This document shows, in pieces, positions 45,785 through 55,539 of a DNA stretch of 64,000 nt. The stretch comes from Deroplatys truncata (lineage: Eukaryota > Arthropoda > Insecta > Mantodea > Mantidae), in the NCBI GenBank assembly GCA_030765065.1, contig CM060978.1, positions 112,387,692 through 112,451,691 of the forward strand, in the 5' to 3' direction. A program made the position numbers and the translations under genes. The number at the start of each line of letters is the position of its first letter. Position 1 is the first letter of the stretch. The notes under the pieces were generated by a model, which saw nothing but the letters and a program-made list of their open reading frames with translations, had not been told where the DNA came from and did no database searches.

Positions 45785-48595
45785 TATTAAAAAACTCCTT
45801 CATAGTATATTGGGAGCAAGTATATAAGAAAGACTTTAGCTCTTTCTTAAAGATGTTATGTTGATTAGGCTTGCCTAATAGTTATAAGTAGCATGGAAGT
45901 TGATTGTAAATTGTTATTGCAGAATAGTAACATCCTTTTTGGAACAGCTTTAAGCTATTTGCTGGTCTATGCAAATCGCCTGCATGCCTTGTATTGTGGT
46001 CATGCCAGCAAGGTTCATTGTAAAGTTTTCATAATTATCTGTAAGGTAGCTCAAGAGAGAATATACGTATTCACCACTGAGAGTAAGAATTTTTTGGTTT
46101 TGAACAAGGGTCTACAGGAATGACAGGACCCAACACCACAGAAAATACGCATGGCCTTTTTTTTTTTAATATAAATATTTGCTTGCTATGTGCCGAATTA
46201 CCCCAGAACATTATTCCATATCGCAACAGGGAGTGAAAATAGGTAAAATATGCTGTTCTTAAGGCATTTTGGTGGAGCAAATTTTTTAAGTTTCTTAAGG
46301 CAAAGCAAGCTGAGCTTAGTTTTGGCAACATGATTTTTATTTGTTTTCTCCAGTTGAGCTCTCCATCTATTTGAAGCCCAAGAAATTTTGTATCAGATAC
46401 CTTATTTATGGTGTAATTGTTGCACCTGATTCTTAATTCACTCCTTGTTTATGCTTCATTTGAAATTGAATAAAATTGGTTTTATCATAGTTTAATGAAA
46501 GCTTGTTAGCTTCAAACCAAAAGTTGAGCTATTCAAACACTTTATTGACAGAATTTCTTAATTGCTGATGTGACTTTTCAGATATAAGTACACTGGTATC
46601 ATCTGCAAAAAGCACAGCTATTGAATCTGTGCTAAGATAGTATGGCAGATCGTTTATAAATATTAAAAATAACAAAGGACCAAGTATAGAACCTTGTGGG
46701 ACACCTCTAGTAATAATACCTGGTTCTGAATCACAACCATTGATTCTGGTTTTCTGGATCCAATTTGTTAAGTAAAATCTGAACCATTTATAGTGATATC
46801 ACTGAAGCCATAAACTTTTAACTTTTGCAGCAAGAGGTTATGATCTATGCTGTCAAATGCCTTAGCTAAGTCACAGAATATTCCTAATGATAGTTCCTTT
46901 TTATCCAAGGCTGTTAATACTTCAGAAGTGAGCATGTATGTTACATTTTCTGTTGACATTTTTTTCCCTAAATCCGAACTGGTATACTGAGAGAATGTTG
47001 TTGAACTACAAGTATTTTATAACCCGATTATATACAGCTTTTTCCATTACTTTGGAAAAGGCTGTCAAAAGAGAGATGGGCCTATAATTGGAAGCCAAGT
47101 TTTTGTCTCCTTTCTTCATTTTTTCTGGAAATATCCATGACAAAAGGGAATGACTGCATATATGACTAAGAGGCTTGCTTAACTCTTCTGTGCAATATTT
47201 TAACAATTTGGTACTTATCTCATCCCAACCGTAAGAGGTTTTGCTTTTCAATGAGCTAATAATATTTTCTATTTCTCTAAGTGTTGTAGAGTCAATCTTA
47301 AATTCACAGTTATTTTGAGATGTGCCTTTTTTAGCCTTTTAAGTGCAGCTGGTTTGGGCAAGATCTGTTTATTTTGCTATTTGCTACATTAAGGAAATAT
47401 GTGTTAAAGACATTAGCAATGGCAGAGCAATTACTGACTTCTTTATTTTCAGTAGTTATGTGAATAATATTACTATGTGATTTAATTCTACCTGTTTCAG
47501 TTTTTAGTATATTCCACATTGTTTTAATTTTATTACTGGAATCATCAATGGCTAGTGAATAATACTTTCTTTTAGCTTCATTAATTACTCTTTTAAGTAT
47601 TTTACAATATGCTTTGTAGTGTGCTTTAATTTTTTAATCGTTACTTGTGCGATATAGTAAGAACAAATTTCTTTTATTTGCACAGGTCTTCCTTATACCT
47701 GAAGTAATCCAGAGTTTGACCTTTGTTACATATGATGAGCTTATTGTTTTCTTAGGAAAATTAGCTTCAAATGCTAATAGCAGTTTTAAGGAATTCATCA
47801 AATTTATCATTTACTTTAGTGCTGGAATATACAGAAGCCCATTTTTCATTTTTTAATGCAAGTTTAAAATGATTGATGTGTTCATCATTAATTATTCTTG
47901 TTGTAATTTTACTTTTTGTACTAACAATCTGTTTGTCGGCTATGACAGGCACCAACAATACCTGAGCATCACAATCTGATATGCCATTTACAATAGGAAT
48001 TATGGTATAATTTGTAATCTTTTCTAGAAATATGTTGTCTATAGTTGTTGCAGTGTTCATATAAGTTCTGGTAGGAAAATGAACTACATATTCCAAATTA
48101 AATGTATGTAATAGGGAGGCGAGATGAGTTTTCATTTCACTGTCATTAAGTGTGTTAACATTAAAATATCCACAAACTATTATTTTAGCATTTTGAGTGT
48201 AAATGTATGAAATAGTTCTTTCTAATCTATTTATAAATCCTTGGAAGTTCCCTGTGGGAGCTCTATATACTGTTACAATAATGTCTCCCCCTACCAAATC
48301 CTATTTTTACTGAACAGCATTCAAATTCCTTTTCCTCACAAAAAGATGCAACATTTATGCTGGTGAATTTTGTCGTGCTTTTAACAAATATACTCACTCC
48401 TCCACAATTTAATCTACTTCTGCACAAACCAGAACATAATGTGCACTTACTGAAGTTCACACTTTTAAGCTCCCCTTCCGTCATGTGGTGCTCTGTTGTG
48501 CAGATTACTGTGATATCATAATTTATATCTTGAATATATAAGCTTAGCTCCTCTACTTTATCCTTTAACCCTCGTACTCGATGATATAATATAAT
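45785..48595 (-). pseudogene. Nearly complete LINE ORF2: endonuclease, reverse transcriptase, C-terminal domain
   Basis: Read from 48595 downward: GLKDKVEELSLYIQDINYDI (start of the APE endonuclease), TEHHM, NCGGVSIFVKS, VYRAPTGNFQGFINRLE, GYFNVNTL (GDFN motif, Asp changed to Tyr), FPTRTYMNTATTIDNIF, GISDCDAQ (SDHD motif with His changed to Cys). The RT follows: YRPISLLTAFSKVMEKA, FCDLAKAFDSIDHNLLLQKL, GVPQGSILGPLLFLIFINDL, FADDTSVLIS, then TKFLGLQIDGELNW. The C-terminus has YGIMFWGNSAHSKQ, DHNTRHAGDLH and IYNQLPCYL, ending near 45790. Domain order fits CR1/Jockey-like LINEs; the exact clade is not certain. At least six frameshifts plus altered endonuclease residues make it inactive. Confidence 0.9.
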
Positions 48596-49882
48596 TAATT
48601 TTTTGATATTGAAGGGGAAGCAGTGTTTACATATGCAACTGAAGGGGAGGCAACCTTGACTTATAAAAAAGATAGTTGTTCATCTTGGTTTAATTTTTCT
48701 GGAATGGCCCACTACATAATTAGGTATGCATGTCTGTGAAAGTCCAATGCATTTATGTAGTTCAGTATAACGGCTAATATTTCAGTACCTACCCACTTAT
48801 TGTGATAAATATCTGCCTAATGCAGTTATTAGGTACTAAAGTTACTGTATTACAATTCCGTGCTGAAATAAAGTAGATATATTCTAAATTTACATTGCAA
48901 ACTGTTTTACTTACTTAATGCGCTGGTCTGCAGGGCAAAGACCATTAGTATTAACAAGAGCTGTACTTTTCTCACTGAAGAATCCATTTTGCGAGTTCCG
49001 CGCTGTAAGATCAAAAGGACAGTGTGAACTCTCAACAGAATGAGGCATATATCTCATATATTAACTTACGAAGTACAAAAGAACCGCAAAGATCCGCTAA
49101 TATGAGTCATTGACAAGAGAGGAGATGACATAATTTACCCTGAAAACACTCCTGAGGCTGAAGGAAAAGGCAACACCCACTTAATATGCGCCACTCAGTT
49201 ATAAATTAACATGTTTTTTTTAACGGAATGGACATCGCCTTCGTTAACAAATCATCACTGCAATGAACATGCACCAAATGAGAAAAAGTTTTCAAAGGAT
49301 GTATATAACAAGTGTTCGCAATGAAACCAGTACGCAGGCTTATTCACTCCATTGCCGCTTGACACGGGTGTAGCCCAATCGATCAAATTGGGTTGAGTGC
49401 TGCATTAATGGCACCGCATGTGAAAGCCTGCACTTAGTAATTTTGAGATTTAAATATTTCTGTTAAGCTCAGAGCACCTAACTCAGTAAATTGAAATTAA
49501 TTATTTTAGTAAGAAGAAATAATTACCTATATGTATAATTCCAAATTAACAAAAAAACTCCATGGCAGTTCACGTGACAGTAGTGAGTCAACTCACTGCA
49601 CTACGGTGTGGCCTACATTGTACAGATGTCCCATAAAGCCATACATTGATAGCTTTAATAATATTTTCGAACCTATAATATTTTAGTAGGGCTTAAATTA
49701 CCGCCATAATGTAATTATAAGTATGGAACATATTGCTATTTTGAACACCGAGTATAGGTGGGGACATTGGCACCAATTCCCGTTAAATTCGAACTGCATG
49801 TTGGTCGCCGAGCGGCCTCTACAAATAGTAATTGTTATTTGTCATCATTGCCGCAAATTCAGGCAGGCTTTAAGATGCACAG

Positions 49883-49925
<43 letters not shown>
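49883..49925. repeat. (ATT)n microsatellite
   Basis: About 14 uninterrupted ATT units. Confidence 0.95.
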
Positions 49926-49926
<1 letters not shown>

Positions 49927-49973
49927 GGCCTATCCAAGTCCGAATGCAAATGCCATTGACTAAGCAGCAATGT

Positions 49974-50069
49974 AGAAGAAGAAGAAGAAGAAGAAGAAGA
50001 AGAAGAAGAAGAAGAAGAAGAAGAAGAAGAAGAAGAAGAAGAAGAAGAAGAAGAAGAAGAAGAAGAAGC
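49974..50069. repeat. (AGA)n microsatellite, ~96 bp
   Basis: About 32 uninterrupted AGA/GAA units, the longest pure tract in the window. Poly-Arg and poly-Ser frames through it are spurious. Confidence 0.97.
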
Positions 50070-50299
50070 AGTACTAGTAGGTAATAATAATATATAATCC
50101 TGTGACGCTACTGCCGGAATGGGGCCTGGACCGACCAACCGGATTGCTGGTGTCATGGCCACTTGCTCATGGCATGTGAGCGATCATCCATGTATCCAAT
50201 CAATACAGGGAGATAATGTGACAGCATCACACATCCCCAGCCGGAATGTTGGCTGTCGAGGACGGGATCACCGTCTATCGTAGTCCCTCAATTTTGTCG

Positions 50300-51190
50300 C
50301 GTATTCTGTTCGTGATATCTTTTTTTCTTGGCGCCTGTTATTGTTTTACTATTTTGAATTTTGGGTTCTTTGTCCTCCGGCTAGCTATTATTACTCAGTC
50401 GAGCAAATATCTCTTGAACAGGGCGTGTTACTAAAACATAACACTGATAAAAGAATTTGTTTTTACACTTTTATTGCCGTCACAATTAATTTCACATATT
50501 TAATCTTGATACACGCCTGACTGAAACGGTTATATATTCGAATGTGACCACAATCACTTATTTGCCGCGCACTATTAATTCGCGTATTTCACATTTTGTA
50601 ACTAACTTTACGACGCGAGAGATTCTGTAGAATTGCGTAATGTGTACCTCATGAATGCTTCCTTAGAACTGCCTGACGTGTAACTCGCGAGAAAGATTTC
50701 TTAGAACTGCGCGACGTTTGCCTTGTGAATGATTCTGTAGAACTGCGTGATATGTGTACCTCGCGAATGATTTTGTAGAACTGCGTGATACTTTTATTTG
50801 GCTCAAGAATTTATACTCCCTCACCCCGATATGCCTAAACATTATAATCGAGCTGCTATTGGTTACTAAATCGCGCCAACATTAGCGTCTGTTTTATAAG
50901 CCAATCAAAATTACAAACACATATGCTCTAGGGAAGATATTCCCTCCATTTCTAAAGAAAGGCGCGCTACTCTGACGTCATTTGTTTGTCTCATCTAATT
51001 GATAAACAACTTACTCCCTCGCTTCATTGTTACCCACTCCTATTGTCAGTTTCAGTGAGGTCGTATAAACTTATCCTAACAATGCTTATAGCTAACAAAC
51101 ATCTAAAATCATTGTCACAATAATGTTAATTTACACTACAATCACTCTGGCATTCACAGTGTTGTGATATAAAATACTGCCTCAATTTTC
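50300..51190 (-). mobile_element. LTR-like repeat, relative of 9046-9980, no primer site visible
   Basis: Shares ordered blocks with the first copy: CCGGCTAGCTATTATTA, GCTGCTATTGGTTACTAAAT, CGCGCCAACATTAGCGTCTG, GCCAATCAAAATTAC, GGCGCGC, GATAAACAAC, CACAGTGTTGTGATA. Orientation is the same as the first copy. Contains a tandem of ~38-bp units around TAGAACTGCG (50620-50790). May be a solo LTR. Confidence 0.5.
50618..50792. repeat. ~38-bp tandem repeat, about 4.6 copies
   Basis: Units built on GATTCTGTAGAACTGCGTGA followed by TGTGTACCTCGCGAAT, repeated at 50620, 50658, 50694, 50730 and 50768 with substitutions. Related AACTGCGGG motifs appear twice in the first LTR-like copy near 9500-9560. 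Confidence 0.8.
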
Positions 51191-51714
51191 TTACGAAGCT
51201 GAGAATGGACATTGGTCCTACACTGGGAACTTAAAATCCTCATCCCCACCGAAGCTGACCTAATAATCTCCCCATATTGGCTGCATGATTGTCCACCTCT
51301 GCTATGGACATATAGGTATGCGGTCGGCAGCGGGGTTGGAGGTCAAGGTTCATAAGGGCAGTAACCACAGACGACATTCTCCTCTTAGAGTATCCCCCAC
51401 AGCGCTGAAAATGATGTGTTATAAGTCCAACAGATATCGCTCTATATCATACGCTTGCTCTAACATAATGCTGGCAACATATGAATAACTAATGCCGCCA
51501 AAGCCGGTAAGAAACTCAACCTCAAGGCGTAGCCGAGAGATTGAGGGCCCTCAGCCTCAAAGCGTAGCCGAGGGATATTTTTTAGAAGGAAAGGAGTGTA
51601 GCAAGTTGCGGCCGATCTCTAAGAGGAGATTTGCCGCCACAGATTTAACTTTAATTCTACAAACTGTCTCACTCGTTTTCTCTGGATCTCACCTTTCCTA
51701 ATGGTATCTCTCAT
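51191..51714. other. No gene recognised
   Basis: Contains a short repeated phrase (CCTCAAGGCGTAGCCGAG at 51521 and CCTCAAAGCGTAGCCGAG at 51556). Frames are open but unrecognised. Confidence 0.4.
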
Positions 51715-52126
51715 TTAACCCTCCGTTGGTCGCTAGAGGCCTGAGACACCCCTGGCATTATTTAAATGTTATAATTTTCGAACGAACGCACCTATGAAAT
51801 TGCCTGACTAGGACATCTAACATTACACCCTGCTCGATTGTTTGCTGGAGCGACAACCTTATCTGTTTGTTTGGCTGGAAGAATGACTAATCAACAGTTA
51901 CGTGTCGCACAGGTCAATCAGATTCCGCGCGCCTGCTCTCGTTACATATTGCTGACAGATGTGTTCCTCATTAGTTGTGCAATATTTCTTTGCCATTGCA
52001 AGGAGCTGTTACTGCTTCGTCATGAACACGAGTAAAAGGTACGATCTACAAAATCTGAATGATTTGGAAGAAGTACATCACCTACTTTGCGAACATGCTT
52101 TGCCCGTGGATCGGATGATTCTGATT

Positions 52127-52382
52127 TTTTTTATGGACGCTCTTTAACTACTATGGTTCTTAGCGTCCCATTCCATATTGGACGTGAAAGACCGGTAATT
52201 TTGCTCAGAGGCCTCTTCATCAGGCTTGAGGTTCTTTTACGTGTCGTAAATCTACGACACGGGACCACCGGCTTTACTTCCCTTCCGAAGGAAGCCATGC
52301 TAAGGATTTTTACGCCGGGTTTGAACAAGCGACCTTGGGAACTAGAGGCTAGCACGGTATCACTAGTTCACGGACGACAACT
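52127..52382 (-). mobile_element. tRNA-derived SINE, copy 2, inside piggyBac copy B
   Basis: Same family as 40838-41085. It begins on the plus strand with a T-run (the poly(A) tail of a minus-strand transcript) and the tail phrase TCTTTAACTACTATGG, and ends with a tRNA-like head (minus: CTAGTGATACCGTGCTAGCC, then TTGTTCAAACCCGGC). Flanking transposase codons are partly duplicated (GGATGATTCTGA before, GTGATTCTGAAG after), consistent with insertion into the Asp/Ser-rich coding stretch. Confidence 0.85.
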
Positions 52383-52507
52383 GTGATTCTGAAGATAAAC
52401 TCGGAACGAGTTAGATTCAGAAACTGATCATGAAGATGAAGAGGAAGACGATGAAAGCAGCTTGTGTGATAACATGTATTTTATAGGTAACATCATATGC
52501 TTATCAT

Positions 52508-52526
52508 AGTAATAATAATAGTAGTA

Positions 52527-52580
<54 letters not shown>
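52508..52580. repeat. (TAA)n microsatellite inside the piggyBac intron
   Basis: TAA/TAG triplets, about 24 units, within intron 52487-52649. Orthologous in position to the tract at 32282-32361. Confidence 0.95.
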
Positions 52581-54174
52581 TAAGCATATGATGTTACCAA
52601 TAAAATAAAAATTATTATTATTGACAATACATTCGGTTATTATTTACAGGAAGAGATGGAACAAAATGAAAAAAGCACCTTGAAAACAACACAGACAAGG
52701 GCTCACAATATATTGACCAAACTTACTGGTGTAGTAGGAGCTGCCAAAAATGCAAAAATGGAAAATAATTGTTGGAAGCTTTTAGATATAGTTGATTTGA
52801 TTGTTGAAAGCTCAAATACTTACATTACTAGGTGCAGCACAAATCTGATCGTGAAAGAGACAGCAGACCTACAGATGTAATCGAAATAAAAGCTTTCCTA
52901 GGCTTATTGTATCTGGCAGGAATTTTCCGTGGTGGGCACCAGAATATTCACAATTTTTGGAGAACCGATGATCTTGGAATTCCTCTATTTCGAATGGTTG
53001 TGTCTGAAAAATGATTCAGTTTTCTAATACGCTCAAGACAAAAGCTCAAAACTGGAGCGATGAAGATTGGATAAAGTGGCTGCTATTAGAGAAATGTTTA
53101 CATTGTTTCTGAACAACTGTCAGAAACATTGTTATTTTCTTGGACAAAATGTCACTGTTGACAAACAGTTGCCCGCATTTTGTGGTCGATGTGGTTTTCG
53201 ACAATATATACCATCCAGGCCAAACAAGTTGGCATAAAAGTATTCTGTTTGGGTGATGCAAAATTGTTTTATACCACTAATATGGAGATTTATTGTGGAC
53301 AGCAGCCATGGGACCATATTTGCAAACTAATTCGGCAGAGGCTGAGTGCTGAGACTAACTGAACCAATCTCTGGCACTGGATGAAATGTTACTGCAGATA
53401 ATTGGTTTACTAGTGTATTGCTGGTGAAGGAATTGCGCAAAAGACAAGTTTCTTTCGTTGGTACAGTAGGAAAAAACAAAACCCACTAATTTCACTTCTC
53501 CAAAAGGTCACAGTCAGTACAAAAGCATATTTGGCTCCACAAAAATAGAAACACTTTTTTCATATGTTTTCCAAAAATGTGTACAACAGTAGTTTTGCTC
53601 TCAAATCTACATGTTTCAAACAGTTATCAGAAGGTGTTGAGAAAAAGCCTGAAATAATTCTGCATTACAGTGACACTAACTCTAGAGTTGATGTAGTAGA
53701 TAAATTGTGTGCTACATATAATGTAGCCAGAACAACAAGAAGATGTCCCATGGTAATTTTTTTACCATACCTTGTACATTGCAAGTATTAATTCTAGGAT
53801 TATCTTCCTTGGAAACCAAAATAAATATTGAACAGGGCAGGAGTATTTAAAAGCACTGCTTTTAGGTTTACTGTCGCAACAGCTACAAAGGAGAGCAACA
53901 GTATCAAATCTACCCAATGATTTAAAAGACCTTTTGACAAAATATAAACCTGAAGAATCCGCAGTAGATGAATTGCCAAATACTCCGCTATCCACATTGA
54001 AAAGGAAACGACATGAACCCTGCAATAAAGACAAAAAGAACTGCAAAACTAAATATGCATGTGGGAAATGCAACACTCCCCCCTATTTGAGCAAACATGC
54101 TAAAATTATTTGCGATAGTTGCTTAGTCGGGAAAAACATAGGAGAGGTAGTAGATGATTCTGAGTAACTGATCA

Positions 54175-54255
54175 TTTGAAATTACAAGTTGTATGTATAC
54201 CTGAAAATGGCAATTTGAAATTACAAAGTTTTATGTGTACCTGAAAATGGCAATG
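54175..54255. repeat. ~40-bp tandem duplication at the 3' side of piggyBac copy B
   Basis: GAAATTACAAGTTGTATG and GAAATTACAAAGTTTTATG, each followed by CCTGAAAATGGCAAT, adjacent to each other. Copy A shows only one of these blocks. Confidence 0.75.
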
Positions 54256-54513
54256 TATTTCTTTATAGTTATTGTAATACAATTTATAATGTATATGTAC
54301 TCATATTTTAGCTTGTCTTTTTATGTTGTAAGATAATACCTACTAATGAAAGCCACGTATACTTAACCTAAATAATGGTAAACACAGAAAAAAAAAGGAA
54401 AATCAACGAAAGAAAATAAATACAAACAATAGCAACAAAAATATAGCGCAGGTCTGCTAGGCCCCGTGCAACCAACAGTGTTGTACCAAAGCGCATGCCT
54501 GACAGAGGGTTAA

Positions 54514-55434
54514 TAGGAAATTCTTTGGCAATTATGAAGTCCAATATCCTAGATTTTTGAGGAATAGCAAACTTGTGTTCACTGGATAGCCAGAGGCAGA
54601 TCCAGGATTTTCTAAAGGCTAGAGGGGTAACCCTTAAAAAAAGGGGGTAACCCTTAAAAAAAATACCATACCAGAACCACAAAGCAAAATGAGTAATTGG
54701 GAGATTTTGTCTCTATAGTGCCAACATTTTCCAAGTTTATTTTAAGGAATCTATTATAGTATATTAAACACTAGCTAAGCCATAATTTACTGTTATTTAT
54801 TTCACTTCTAGTGCATATAATCCCTATATCATTAGACCTACCTGCTTTCCTGTGACAATCTCAATATCATTTGATGTAGTGTAATTAATGTTAGATATTT
54901 CCACTGAAGTACTAAGAGCACTTGTCCTTATTTCATCACCCAAAGATTCTTTTTCTTTTTCAGTAGTAATCATGTTAATGCCACTAGAAAAAGCATCATC
55001 TGCAGAATTTTGACATGTTACTTCTGTTACATTTTTTGGTTTTTTAAAAAATTATAAAATTCATACATTACAAAATTTACATTTGTTACTCATTAAGTCA
55101 TTACATACAAAATAGTAAAGTTGTACTAATATTTAAAGTATTACTTGTGGGTTAAACTACTTTTTAAATTGAAACACATTCACTAAGAGTGTTTATGCAC
55201 CGCAATCTGCAAACTCATTGTAACTTGTGAAGGACTGGAATCTTAAAGTATATAAGTGCTATTCTGAACTAATAAAAATTATTTATGTTTGTTTGTAGCT
55301 GCATACCAATGCCTGGCGTGATGAGATTCTCTTCTTCTTTCTCAGAATGTAGTTTGCAGAAAGGAATAGTGATGAATTGTAAATAAATATATGATGTGTA
55401 CTTTTATCTAAGTTGATTGTATTTTGCACTTTGA

Positions 55435-55436
<2 letters not shown>
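54514..55436. other. No gene; possible hAT end at the left
   Basis: CAGAGGCAGATCCAGGATTT at 54591 resembles the CAGTGGCGGATCCAGG terminus of some hAT transposons, and a duplicated GGGTAACCCTTAAAAAAA follows. No matching opposite end was found. The rest is AT-rich without genes. Confidence 0.4.

Positions 55437-55501
<65 letters not shown>
55437..55501. repeat. (TA)n microsatellite with short (CA)n
   Basis: About 28 TA units then ACACACACA. Tyr/Ile frames on both strands are spurious. Confidence 0.95.
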
Positions 55502-55503
<2 letters not shown>

Positions 55504-55539
55504 AAAGAATTACATTGCGTTACACAGCTGTAGCACTTG

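Larger units (their letters stand above)
48600..50290. other. No gene recognised; two microsatellites at the right
   Basis: 48600-49870 has no identifiable gene. It may include the 5' UTR of the LINE to the left (transcribed leftward), but no promoter or target duplication could be recognised. 50085-50300 is GC-richer (GGGGCCTGGACC, CCAGCCGGAATG) and could be another repeat that I cannot name. Confidence 0.4.
52022..54167 (+). pseudogene. piggyBac transposase, copy B, with intron and SINE insertion
   Basis: ATG at 52022 (MNTSKRYDLQNLNDLEEVHH). A SINE interrupts the acidic N-terminus. Coding resumes with SETDHEDEEEDDES and NMYFI, then a 163-bp intron (52487-52649, GTAA...CAG), then GRDGTK, TRAHNILTKLTGVVGAAKNA, EIKAFLGLLYLAGIFRGGHQ, NVTVDKQLPAF, the block KKPEIILHYSDTNSRVDVVD and CATYNVARTT. 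It ends with a Cys-rich zinc-binding tail (KRHEPCNKDKKNCKTKYAC, CGKCNTPPYLSKHAKIICDS) and DDSE before TAA at 54165. The tail frame 53934-54167 is intact, but frameshifts and stops occur at about 52675, 53010-53130 and 53360-53560. Confidence 0.88.
51719..54509 (+). mobile_element. piggyBac-family transposon (second family), copy B
   Basis: TTAA at 51715-51718 and 54510-54513. Left end CCCTCCGTTGGTCGCTAG, right end read inward CCCTCTGTCAGGCATGC. These correspond to the right and left ends of the element at 30456-32920, which is inserted in the other orientation. At 2791 bp, the extra length over copy A is largely a SINE at 52127-52382. Confidence 0.93.

Noticed and set aside
49758-50162. Poly-Arg and poly-Ser proteins on the two strands
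   Set aside because: They are translations of the (AGA)n and (ATT)n microsatellites.
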